This document shows positions 1 through 7,564 of a DNA stretch of 21,267 nucleotides, one piece after another. A program made the position numbers and the translations under genes. The notes under the pieces are model-generated. The model was not told the origin of the DNA. It saw only the letters and a program-made list of their open reading frames with translations, and searched no databases. The first letter of the stretch is position 1; every line of letters begins with the position of its first letter. The DNA comes from JALUUH01 sp964636675 (GTDB lineage: Bacteria; Pseudomonadota; Gammaproteobacteria; S012-40), in NCBI GenBank assembly GCA_964636675.1, contig CAZWUO010000046.1:1-21267 (forward strand), read 5' to 3'.

Positions 1-229
1 TCTAGTCCTCGTCGATCAGTGCTAATAGTTGATGGAACGGTGCGTATCATAATAGAAATTTTGACAAGAATGTTCACCGCTAAAATAAATGTTTGTAGTG
101 GCTTCCATAACGTGTTGTTATTTAAGGCTAAAATACCTTATTTTGATGTCTGTTGTCGCAGCGCGCTTATCCTCGGCTTGTCTTTTGCTGGTATCAAGGT
201 ATTAGGGTGAGTCTACAAACGGAGCTGTT
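1..229 (+). other. Contig-edge region without a recognised gene
   Basis: Frame 1 is open from base 1 to a stop ending at 210 (about 69 codons), with an internal ATG at 19. The translation has no signal, motif or composition that I recognise, so it may be chance or the tail of a gene cut by the window edge. A perfect -35-like TTGACA lies at 61-66, with an AT-rich ATAAAT 18 bases downstream as a mediocre -10. This is a possible promoter for the cytochrome operon that starts at 230. No ribosome binding site supports the ATG at 19. Confidence 0.3.
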
Positions 230-1597
230 TTGCTTAGACTGGTTTTCAAAGGAGTATTAGGTTATTTATTGGCGAGTAGTCTTTGCTGGCTGATGCCAAT
301 CAATATTTTGGCTGCTGATAGTGCAATGCCGTTGGCCGATCATATCGCGATAAACGAATTGTCAGCGGTGGCGCAGAGTAAACGCGTTGGATTGGATTCA
401 ACGTTAATAGATCGTGATTTTTTTGACCATAATCTCAGCTCATTTGTATTGCGAGGTAGCCATGTTTTACAAGCTTGCTCTGCTTGTCATAATTCCGCAG
501 AAGCAATTAATGATGTTGCACGAGACTGTGTGCATTGTCATTCAACTGAGCAAGCAATGCATCCATCAATCGGAAGACAATGTGGAAACTGTCACATAGA
601 AACGATTTGGGCGCAAACAAGCTTTGCGCATGTGACGACAGGATATCAACTTGTGGGAGCACATCAACATGTTGTGTGCACATCGTGTCATGTCAATAAC
701 GTCTATAAAAATACGCCGAAGACATGTGTTGGTTGTCATAGTTTAGATAACTTGCATCGAGGTTTTAACAGCTTACAATGTGGTAATTGCCACGATTCTA
801 ATGCTTGGAGAAATCAATTTTTTGACCATAATAGGCAGACCGATTTTCCGCTTAATGGGCGACATCAAACAGTCACTTGTCGTTTTTGTCATGTCGATGT
901 GAGTTCGGTTGGCACTTACAAACCTGGATTAGCTTGCCAAATTTGTCATGCAGCTGAAGCGGCACACCCGTCTATTTTCAAGCAAGACTGTGGCAGTTGT
1001 CATACGGCAAAGTCGTGGAAAAAAAATGAATTTAATCACCAGTCAGTTTCCAAATTTGAATTACGTGGAAAGCACAAACAAGTGGCGTGTGTGAGCTGCC
1101 ATCAGAATACGGAAAATCCACAAAGTAATATGCACAGGCAATGCGTTGCTTGCCACATTGCGGATGATGTGCATGATTCTCAATTAGGCGATCGTTGTAA
1201 CGCCTGCCATAATGCAAATGCCTGGTTATCGAACATTCATTTTGACCATGATCTTGCCGCGTTTCCATTGTTAGGAATGCATAATATTGTCTCCTGCGAG
1301 GCTTGTCACCTCACGCGCAAATTCAGAGATACGAGTTCGCGTTGCCATGCGTGTCATGCTTCCGTTAAGCCAGCAGATCCAGATCATTTGGCTACAGCCT
1401 GTGAAACTTGCCACAGTCCAGTTGCTTGGAAAATTCAACTATTCAATCACAGTGTTTCAGAGTTTGCTAAATTCGACGAGCAGCATTTCGCACAACAATG
1501 CATTGATTGTCATCAATTAACGAGTCAACAACGATTTAAAAACCCGGTGGCGTGTGCACAGTGTCATCGTGAAAAAAAGTTTGAATTGCATCGTTAA
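230..1597 (+). CDS. Exported 17-haem c-type cytochrome with repeated three-haem modules
   Basis: The 455-residue protein has an N-terminal signal peptide (residues 1 to about 29, with a hydrophobic core and an ILAAD-type cleavage region), so it acts outside the cytoplasm. It carries 17 CXXCH haem-binding motifs, at residues 83, 100, 118, 150, 166, 184, 217, 236, 254, 287, 305, 323, 356, 372, 391, 424 and 442. These form five copies of a 67-70 residue unit. Each unit starts with F-(D/N/A)-H, has a conserved G-x-H shortly before its first haem, then three CXXCH motifs, and usually ends in a tryptophan. A sixth, two-haem unit closes the protein. The likely role is multi-electron transfer in the periplasm or at the outer membrane; the redox partner is unknown. 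The TTG start at 230 is supported by GGAG at 221-224 and by the signal peptide immediately after it. The stop overlaps the next start (TAATG). The repeat resembles cytochrome c7/c3-like modules, but no named family was recognised. Confidence 0.9.
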   Translation: MLRLVFKGVLGYLLASSLCWLMPINILAADSAMPLADHIAINELSAVAQSKRVGLDSTLIDRDFFDHNLSSFVLRGSHVLQACSACHNSAEAINDVARDCVHCHSTEQAMHPSIGRQCGNCHIETIWAQTSFAHVTTGYQLVGAHQHVVCTSCHVNNVYKNTPKTCVGCHSLDNLHRGFNSLQCGNCHDSNAWRNQFFDHNRQTDFPLNGRHQTVTCRFCHVDVSSVGTYKPGLACQICHAAEAAHPSIFKQDCGSCHTAKSWKKNEFNHQSVSKFELRGKHKQVACVSCHQNTENPQSNMHRQCVACHIADDVHDSQLGDRCNACHNANAWLSNIHFDHDLAAFPLLGMHNIVSCEACHLTRKFRDTSSRCHACHASVKPADPDHLATACETCHSPVAWKIQLFNHSVSEFAKFDEQHFAQQCIDCHQLTSQQRFKNPVACAQCHREKKFELHR

Positions 1598-2385
1598 TGA
1601 ACTATTTTTTTTCTAAATATTGTGTGCTTTTTTGTGTTCTAATTTTTGGAATATGTTCGGCAAACGCGGAGAACATGTTAAAAAATTATACGATTCAACA
1701 ACAGAAAGATGTTATGCGTTTTACCATATATTTTAATCAGGAAATAGAATATGTGGATCATAGGCCAACAAAAAAAGGGAAGTATGTACAAGTTAAGCTG
1801 AAAATTGCGCACAGCTTTAAGTCTTCTACCCGTGGTAGAGAAACACTTGCGATGACTGGCGCTGAAAATACTGAGGTAGAAAAGTTGGTCTATGAGGCCA
1901 ACACACCGGGAGGGCCATTTTTAATCATTGCATTTAATACAATAATGCGGTTTGAATTAATAACCACGGAACGCTTAGATAGGTTGATCTTTGATATCAA
2001 AATAGAATACCTCGATGAGAATGAAAGGAATGTGCCTGCCGTCGACGAATTAAGCATATTAACTTCAGAAGAAAACTCCCGTAATTTACTCGCGGAAGGG
2101 CGAGTAGCACTGATCGACGGAAGAAATGCAGATGCTATTTTGATTTTTACTCAATTTCTAAACTTTAATAATAAAACTTATAAACGAAATGCCAAAGAGC
2201 TATTGGGGCTTGCGCGTGAGAGAAACGAGCAGATTGATCTCGCGCTTCAAGAGTATGCGAGTTATTTAGTTCTTTATCCTGACTCTGAGCGCAGAATAGT
2301 CGTATGGCAACGCTTAATGGCGTTAAAAGTGCAACGGTTGATTGCACAAAAAAAGTTGATTGCACAAGAAGTGGAGCTAAAGTGA
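1597..2385 (+). CDS. Exported AMIN-like and TPR protein, cytochrome operon
   Basis: The 262-residue protein begins with a signal peptide that probably cleaves after SANA (residue 24). Residues about 27-137 form a beta-rich domain that looks AMIN-like, with landmarks VDH at 53-55 and GGP at 105-107. Residues about 155-245 are helical and TPR-like (E-L-L-G-L-A-R-E-R-N near 201-210, then L-Y-P-D near 226-229). The protein ends in a short charged helix. From memory, similar sequences occur at the N-terminus of longer uncharacterised gammaproteobacterial TPR proteins; this one stops right after the TPR part. Its ATG overlaps the cytochrome stop by one base, and its own stop overlaps the next start. 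It is therefore likely made together with the cytochrome and may act as a scaffold or partner for it in the periplasm. The function is inferred, not known. Confidence 0.75.
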   Translation: MNYFFSKYCVLFCVLIFGICSANAENMLKNYTIQQQKDVMRFTIYFNQEIEYVDHRPTKKGKYVQVKLKIAHSFKSSTRGRETLAMTGAENTEVEKLVYEANTPGGPFLIIAFNTIMRFELITTERLDRLIFDIKIEYLDENERNVPAVDELSILTSEENSRNLLAEGRVALIDGRNADAILIFTQFLNFNNKTYKRNAKELLGLARERNEQIDLALQEYASYLVLYPDSERRIVVWQRLMALKVQRLIAQKKLIAQEVELK

Positions 2386-2816
2386 CTCGTGGTAAACGAA
2401 TTAATTTTTTGCTGGTTTTTTTTAGCCTACTTGCGTTAGGTTCCACTGTTGTATTATTTACTCTGCCAGATGCGATGATAGAGGATGTTTTTATTGCAGA
2501 TAGGCCTGATGGTTTTGTTTACACGATAAAGCTGTCACAAGCTTTTGAGGTTGTGGATCATCTGCCGCAACAGAAAACAGAAATAGTGCAAGTAGCGCTT
2601 AGGTCGACATCCTTGTTTGCGGCAACCGTCAATGAGTACTTGGGAAGTGAAACTATTTCGTCAGATATCCTGCAGTCTCAATTGCTCACTGATATTGCCT
2701 ATGAAGGCTGGGTCATCGGTGGCCCTTATCTCACCATTCGATTTAAGCAGCCTGTCGATTATTTGTTAACGGTTGACTCTGCAGCGCAGAGCATTATTTT
2801 AATTTTGAAAAAATGA
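2382..2816 (+). CDS. Membrane-anchored stand-alone AMIN-like domain protein
   Basis: The protein has 144 residues from a GTG start. The start was chosen because GTG 2382 overlaps the upstream TGA (GTGA, four bases) and has GGAG at 2373-2376, five bases ahead. An in-frame ATG at 2304 would place 26 polar residues before the hydrophobic segment and lie wholly inside the upstream gene. Residues 9-28 are a signal anchor or signal peptide after a basic TRGKR start. The rest (about 31-144) aligns by eye with the N-terminal domain of the gene before it: VDH at 58-60, a following VQV strand, then GGP(Y/F)L at 113-117 and a closing strand ending in a lysine. The two proteins thus look like paralogues, one with a TPR tail and one with a membrane anchor. 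Together with the cytochrome they form a tight operon. A complex at the inner membrane is plausible but unproven. Confidence 0.7.
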   Translation: MTRGKRINFLLVFFSLLALGSTVVLFTLPDAMIEDVFIADRPDGFVYTIKLSQAFEVVDHLPQQKTEIVQVALRSTSLFAATVNEYLGSETISSDILQSQLLTDIAYEGWVIGGPYLTIRFKQPVDYLLTVDSAAQSIILILKK

Positions 2817-2956
2817 TATTTGAATGAGTCATGTTTGGCCTATCAGTGCGTAGCCGTATGGATAAAGTTTAGTTTAATATATTTAGCGTAAGTTGCACTC
2901 AGTGAATACATGGACTGAGGGTGAGTAGGAAGGGGTAATAATAACGATAAAATGCC

Positions 2957-2980
2957 AAAGGCGTGGTTGGCCACGTCTTT
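2957..2980. terminator. Terminator-like hairpin downstream of the cytochrome operon
   Basis: AAAGGCGTGG at 2957-2966 pairs with CCACGTCTTT at 2971-2980 around a TTGG loop, giving ten pairs with one G-U. The A-run before and the T-run after the GC-rich core make it usable on either strand, so it could end both the cytochrome operon and the convergent kelch transcript. It is 140 bases past the operon stop and the T-run is short, so termination is not certain. Confidence 0.4.
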
Positions 2981-3008
2981 AGGTTGATTACCAAGTCACA
3001 CATAAGGC

Positions 3009-3037
3009 TTGACAAAGGTGCTGATTAAAACGATTAT
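3009..3037 (+). promoter_or_regulatory. Candidate sigma-70 promoter
   Basis: A perfect TTGACA (3009-3014) is followed after 17 bases by GATTAT (3032-3037), which matches four of six -10 positions. Transcription would start near 3044, about 55 bases ahead of the possible small ORF at 3099. Seen only by motif match. Confidence 0.35.
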
Positions 3038-3098
3038 TTTATCCACATGGTTGAATGCTAGGAAACCCTAATACTCGAATGGAATTATTTTAGATAAT

Positions 3099-3233
3099 AT
3101 GACTTTTTTATTAACGGCTGTTTGTGTGTGTTTTGTGGTGTGTGTGGTCGAATCTCTTAGAAATGAGAAAAAAGAGATTAGAATCAGAAGACTGAACGAG
3201 GTTAGAGCGCAAGTTAAGCGTTATATCTCTTAG
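3099..3233 (+). CDS. Possible 44-residue small membrane protein
   Basis: An ATG at 3099 opens a 44-codon frame ending in TAG at 3231-3233. The first 17 or so residues are strongly hydrophobic, rich in valine and cysteine, and have no charge. They are followed by a highly charged Arg/Lys/Glu-rich amphipathic helix. This is the layout of small single-pass membrane proteins. A sigma-70-like promoter sits just upstream (3009-3037). Against it, the ribosome binding site is weak (GGAA at 3081-3084, 14 bases away) and I recognise no homologue. The transcript could instead be a noncoding RNA. Confidence 0.25.
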   Translation: MTFLLTAVCVCFVVCVVESLRNEKKEIRIRRLNEVRAQVKRYIS

Positions 3234-3295
3234 CTATTAGAGACACCTTAGGTAACTCATGGTATTCCTTTCTGCTGCGATTTGAACAGGCTTGC

Positions 3296-6262
3296 TTAGC
3301 GAAAAATTTCTATGCTTGACAAGGGGGTTTTGTTTTTGACGTCAGCATAACCACCAAAAAGGTAAATGATATCATTAATCATTTCACTGGACATGTTTGC
3401 TCTGCTTGTTGGCATACTTGGCATGGTCGTCCATGTATTGCTTAACGGATCAAACGCCTCTACAGAAGACAGGGTTTTGGTGTTTTCGCCACCAAAAATA
3501 TAAACTTTTCCATTGATTACTTGACTGGTGGCAGAAGCTCTTCTTATATTCATCGGTGTTAGGATTTGCCATTCATTATTGGTTTTTACATCGTGTCTTT
3601 CAACCGAGTTTATGGCCTTGGATGGGTTATCGCTTTGCCCACCCATTACATAGATGACATCTTCAAAGGCAACGGTGGTTGGGTTATTTCCTCGAGGAAT
3701 AGATAGCTGAAGCGTCGACCAGCTATTATTTGTGGTGTCATAAACATTAACTTGCTTGCCATCAGGGAAGCCACCGATGAAATACACCTTGTCCGCCACA
3801 GCCGTGATACTGCTGAAACTTGTATCTTCATCCAGTGTTTCTCCTATACTCCAGCCACTGTCTTCTTGCGCAGGATCAAATATGTGAACGTTGGTATCAA
3901 TATTGTCTACCGAAAAAACATAGATAACATTGTTTACGTTGATCGCCTTAGGGTACTTTTTATTGACTAGGCCGAGACCTGCACCTGCGCCTGGAGTATC
4001 CAAGGTGTTGGAAGCAATATTGAGTTTAGTGACCTTGTATGCATTGGGTTCATTCGTTCTGGCGTTGATGAAATAGATGTCATTTCCTATGCTAGCGCTA
4101 GTTACCACTGGTCCGAGCGTTACGATTTCTGTAGTTGGCTGTTCAGAAAATAGCCAAGAAAATTTGTCCAGATCAAAGTTTTCGACGGTACTCAGGTAAG
4201 AAGGTGATGGTTTATTCGGATTAATTCCTGTACTCACATGGAGCGTTGATGCATGCACAAAAGCGCTATGCCGGGATCGCTCCGTCGCTAAGCGAGTAGT
4301 GATCTCAGACCATACTGGTGTGGCTAGCGTGTTATCATAAATTAAGACTTTTGAAGTTGCAGTGTTTGCTTCGTTTATTTTAGTTTCGCCTCCAGCGATG
4401 TAGAGTTTGTCTTTGTAGAAAACACTGCTGTGATAGGCGAGCACATCTTCTAAATCGGGTAATGCTGTCCACTGATTAGACTCTGGGGCATAGGATTGAA
4501 AAGTGTCACTAAAACTACCCGCTGCATCTATGCCCCCAGACAAATAAATAATATCGTTGTTTTTTGCTAGACTGAATTCAGTGCGCGCTGGGTTCATAAT
4601 AACAGCGTCAGTAGTCCATAAATTTTCTGTTATGTCATAGATATGAACTGAGTCAGACACTGTGCTTTCATTATTTCCGCCAAAGACATAAATTTTTTCA
4701 TTAACAATGGTACATTGATGGCCTTCCAGTGGTTCAGGTAATATCGCTAAATCAGTTTTCCACGAGTTCGTTGCAGGGTGGTACCGGGCGTTTTGCGATG
4801 AAGTATTAATGGTGTCTGTATCATCTAAAATCAGGCCTCCAAGCATGTAAATGTAGCTGTTATCTGCACATACCGCCATATTGCTGGTGGCGTATTTGAG
4901 TATTGAGACGAGCAAGCGTTCCTGAGTTAATAAGTTATAGGCGCTTAAATTTTGGCTAAAAGTAGTGCTCTCACCGGAGGTGGTTTGCCCGCCAAACGTA
5001 TAAAGTGTATCGCCAAACTTGATGTTGGCTTGTTGCTCGGATTGATCGAGTATGAGTGAATTAGAAAACCATGCTCTCACTCTGGGTCGTACTTTTAGTT
5101 CGTTGTCGCTCAATGTTAGGCGGTTGTTTTTTAATGCAGAAATTCTGAAATAATAGTCGGTGTTACGGTCTAGGTTTTCGAAGATGTAACGGTTTTTGTC
5201 TAAATCTTTATCGTAAATATTAGCGGACTCAGGGAGGTTAATGATTTCCAAACCTTGGTTTGTGGTTTCAGGTTCGACTTCACCTTTGGCATTAACATTT
5301 ATGCTTTCATCGGGTTTGCGATACAGCACAAAACTATTGGATGCTCTTTTTTGCCAGGTTAATTCCAGCTTGTCAGCTAAATCTGACTGTAAAAAAAGCG
5401 TTAGATGCGGATTAATAGTGACCGTATTTTCGAATCGGGTGTTTTTATAAATAAAGGTGATGTTCGTGGTGCCGGGGTTTAGTGTGGTGAGTAAGTTGTT
5501 GTTGTCAATATTGACAAAAAATTTGTCGTAGTCCCAGAGTAAATTATCGGTAATATCTTTGTCGATACCGTCAGAAAATTCCAAAGAGACTTCAAGTAGA
5601 ATAGATTGTTCTAGTTCTAATGCGCTGCTTAACCCACTAATAGTGGCTTTGATAGGGCCGTGTACCGAAAAATTTCGACTGGCCGAGAGGTGTCGAAAGC
5701 TTGTTTTGATCTCGACTTCGCCTATCGATTTTCCTTTGATTCTGCCGGAGGATTCAATTGTTGCTATGCTTGGATCTAGACTAAGCCAGGTTGCTTTGTG
5801 AATGACATCGAGTGTGGAGTCGTCGCTGTAAGTCGCAGTTAACCCTAGGTTAAGCAGGTCGTCGGTTTCAAATCGCTTACCGTCATAGATGATTTCTAAG
5901 TTAATTAATTTAGGCAATACATTAATCGTTATTTGCCGTGTAAATTTGGCAAAATTAACCGTGATAATGACGACACCGGGCTGGTGAGCGTAAAGAGTAC
6001 CGTCTTTGTCGATGGTCGCAAACGTCGTATTCGAGGATGACCATTGCGCTGTTTGTGAGACGTTCACTTGTTTCGCATCACTATAGACCGCTGTGGCGTT
6101 TAGTGGAATTGATTGATCGACTTCAATCGAGCTGATGCTATCGCCGGTATTTAATGCCACTATGAGGCTAGGTATAACGACAGTATTGTCGCCTGAGCCG
6201 CATGAAAAAACAGTAAATGATAATAAAAACAGTAAGATAAGTATTGCTTGGTTTTTCTTCAT
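3296..6262 (-). CDS. Outer-membrane lipoprotein with Ig-like, FN3-like and twelve kelch repeats
   Basis: The 988-residue protein starts with a lipoprotein signal peptide. Cys21 follows V-F-S and is followed by Gly, so it lacks the Asp+2 inner-membrane retention signal; outer-membrane or surface location is likely. Residues about 30-285 hold three consecutive bacterial Ig-like (Big_2) domains, recognisable by ATYSD-like and W-x-S-x-(D/N) stretches followed by I-A-T-I and G-x-I/L. Residues about 288-395 look like an FN3 domain (ending Y-Y-F-R-I-S-A-L). Residues about 400-988 form kelch blades with the (I/V)Y-x-x-GG signature. I count nine clear GG blades and three degenerate ones, giving twelve, which fits two six-bladed propellers. 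No catalytic motif was seen; adhesion or carbohydrate/protein binding is inferred. It is a single gene convergent with the cytochrome operon. Confidence 0.85.
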   Translation of the reverse strand: MKKNQAILILLFLLSFTVFSCGSGDNTVVIPSLIVALNTGDSISSIEVDQSIPLNATAVYSDAKQVNVSQTAQWSSSNTTFATIDKDGTLYAHQPGVVIITVNFAKFTRQITINVLPKLINLEIIYDGKRFETDDLLNLGLTATYSDDSTLDVIHKATWLSLDPSIATIESSGRIKGKSIGEVEIKTSFRHLSASRNFSVHGPIKATISGLSSALELEQSILLEVSLEFSDGIDKDITDNLLWDYDKFFVNIDNNNLLTTLNPGTTNITFIYKNTRFENTVTINPHLTLFLQSDLADKLELTWQKRASNSFVLYRKPDESINVNAKGEVEPETTNQGLEIINLPESANIYDKDLDKNRYIFENLDRNTDYYFRISALKNNRLTLSDNELKVRPRVRAWFSNSLILDQSEQQANIKFGDTLYTFGGQTTSGESTTFSQNLSAYNLLTQERLLVSILKYATSNMAVCADNSYIYMLGGLILDDTDTINTSSQNARYHPATNSWKTDLAILPEPLEGHQCTIVNEKIYVFGGNNESTVSDSVHIYDITENLWTTDAVIMNPARTEFSLAKNNDIIYLSGGIDAAGSFSDTFQSYAPESNQWTALPDLEDVLAYHSSVFYKDKLYIAGGETKINEANTATSKVLIYDNTLATPVWSEITTRLATERSRHSAFVHASTLHVSTGINPNKPSPSYLSTVENFDLDKFSWLFSEQPTTEIVTLGPVVTSASIGNDIYFINARTNEPNAYKVTKLNIASNTLDTPGAGAGLGLVNKKYPKAINVNNVIYVFSVDNIDTNVHIFDPAQEDSGWSIGETLDEDTSFSSITAVADKVYFIGGFPDGKQVNVYDTTNNSWSTLQLSIPRGNNPTTVAFEDVIYVMGGQSDNPSKAINSVERHDVKTNNEWQILTPMNIRRASATSQVINGKVYIFGGENTKTLSSVEAFDPLSNTWTTMPSMPTSRANMSSEMINDIIYLFGGYADVKNKTPLSSIEIFR

Positions 6263-6664
6263 GGGTGATTATCTCGGGCTTAATGTCTTTAAGATTCAGC
6301 GTTGCCTCGGATAGTTCACAATTATCCAAGTGGTGTACGGCATTAAAGTTAAGGAAAGCAGATAGGTATCTTACACAACAATGTCTTATCAGGGAATTAA
6401 CCCGCTTGTTGTTGATGGGTATTTGATCTTTTTAATGGCTTGATTTTAGGTATCGTAAATATTGCCTTGGGGGGAGTTTCATAGATGTGCTCCGGGGTAT
6501 TCATTCTGCAAATTAGCTGATATTATCAAGTTCCAAAATTTAACTTATTGCCAAAACCTTTTAAAAGCAATTACTTTCAGGGTCTAACCGAGTCTCGGTG
6601 TGCTTTATCTGATTGCTGGTTAACGGCGCTTGGGATTCACTTTAGCTGTTTCTAAAGGACTTTT
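6263..6664. other. Divergent intergenic region between the kelch and lysR genes
   Basis: This 402-base region must hold the promoters of both divergent genes, but no strong -35/-10 pair was found on either strand. It contains an 11-base near-palindrome TGATATTATCA (6518-6528), a 10-base palindrome CTTTTAAAAG (6558-6567) and a small hairpin ACCGA-GTC-TCGGT (6587-6599). TGATATTATCA has the symmetry expected of a LysR-type operator, so autoregulation of the downstream regulator is possible. The lysR start has a good AAGGA at 6655-6659. A short plus-strand frame starting at 6244 shows no protein-like features. Confidence 0.4.
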
Positions 6665-7564
6665 ATGTCAGACCGAAGGCTTCAAGTTTTTCATGCCGTT
6701 GCGCGTTTGCTAAGCTTTACGAAAGCGGCTGAATCGCTGCATATGACTCAGCCAGCGGTAACATTTCAGGTGCGGCAACTCGAAGAGTATTTCAATACGC
6801 GTTTATTTGACCGCACACACAACCGGATTAGTTTGACTGATGCGGGGAAAAAAGTGCATGAACACGCGGATCGAATATTTGAACTGTATGCAGAAATGGA
6901 AAACTCAGTACGCGAACTGACCGGGGAAGTGAGTGGTATTCTTATTTTGGGGGCGAGCACTACCATTGCTGAGTATATGTTGCCCTCGTTACTCGGGGAT
7001 TTTAAAGCCAAGTATCCCGATGTAAGCGTACGCTTAAAGGTTTCGAATACCGAAGGGATAGTGTCCATGGTGGAGAATAACATCATTGACCTTGGTGTCG
7101 TAGAAGCGCCAGTAGGCAACAAGAATCTCTCTGTCGAGCATTGCAAAACAGATCAATTGGTCGCTATTGTACCGCCAACACATGCACTGGCTGAATTTGA
7201 TGTATTACCTGCACAACGTTTACTTGATTTTCCCTATATTTGTCGTGAAGAGGGTTCGGGTACCCGAGAAGTCATTGTTGAGTACTTGAATCAAATAGGC
7301 CTGAACGCGAATGAGTTGAATGTGATTATGGAGCTTGGTAGTCCGGAGGCTATTAAGGGAGCGGTCGAGGCGGGTATCGGGATAACCGTGCTTTCCCACG
7401 CTACCCTGGTTAAAGAAATCAAGTTGAACACACTTAAGGCTATTCCGCTAGACCCACCGTTGACCAGACCTTTTTCGTTTGTACACCAAAAGCAAAAATT
7501 TCGTCAATTGGCGATGGAAGAGTTATTGGATTTTGCGCGTCAGTATTGTGAAGAACATCCCTAA
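6665..7564 (+). CDS. LysR-family transcriptional regulator, CysL/YeiE type
   Basis: The 299-residue length is typical for LysR regulators. Residues about 3-62 form the winged helix-turn-helix (A-x-x-L-S-F-T-K-A-A, then T-Q-P-A-V-T-F-Q-V-R-Q-L-E). A linker helix and a substrate-binding domain (about 90-293) follow. In that domain, EEGSGTRE and MELGSPEAIKGAVEAGIGI match the CysL/YeiE group, which in characterised members responds to sulfur compounds; the actual effector here is unknown. The ATG at 6665 has AAGGA five bases upstream. Its stop overlaps the next gene's start (TAATG), so the permease is probably co-translated with it and may be its target or its functional partner. Confidence 0.9.
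   Translation: MSDRRLQVFHAVARLLSFTKAAESLHMTQPAVTFQVRQLEEYFNTRLFDRTHNRISLTDAGKKVHEHADRIFELYAEMENSVRELTGEVSGILILGASTTIAEYMLPSLLGDFKAKYPDVSVRLKVSNTEGIVSMVENNIIDLGVVEAPVGNKNLSVEHCKTDQLVAIVPPTHALAEFDVLPAQRLLDFPYICREEGSGTREVIVEYLNQIGLNANELNVIMELGSPEAIKGAVEAGIGITVLSHATLVKEIKLNTLKAIPLDPPLTRPFSFVHQKQKFRQLAMEELLDFARQYCEEHP

Larger units (their letters stand above)
2817..3295. other. Long intergenic region after the cytochrome operon
   Basis: This 479-base gap lies between the plus-strand cytochrome operon and the tail of the minus-strand kelch gene. It holds a strong hairpin (2957-2980), a promoter candidate (3009-3037) and a possible small ORF (3099-3233); each is listed separately. An 8-base inverted repeat, AATCTCTT / AAGAGATT (3151-3158 and 3172-3179), lies inside the small ORF. 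No tRNA or recognisable riboswitch was seen. Confidence 0.5.

Noticed and set aside
1032..1268. Minus-strand frame of 78 codons inside the cytochrome gene
   Set aside because: It is antisense to a confidently coding frame, has no ribosome binding site, and its His/Cys-rich content follows from the opposite strand.
460..1590. Regular spaced repeats resembling a CRISPR array
   Set aside because: The periodicity is the roughly 200-base cytochrome module seen at protein level (CXXCH units); the DNA repeats are not identical and lie in a coding frame.
3296..6262. Kelch protein as a sialic acid mutarotase or galactose oxidase
   Set aside because: It has a lipid anchor, Ig-like stalk and twelve blades, and no copper-ligand or mutarotase motif was visible; only general kelch assignment is supported.
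6244..6426. Plus-strand 60-codon frame in the kelch/lysR gap
   Set aside because: It overlaps the start of the kelch gene, has no ribosome binding site and no recognisable sequence features.
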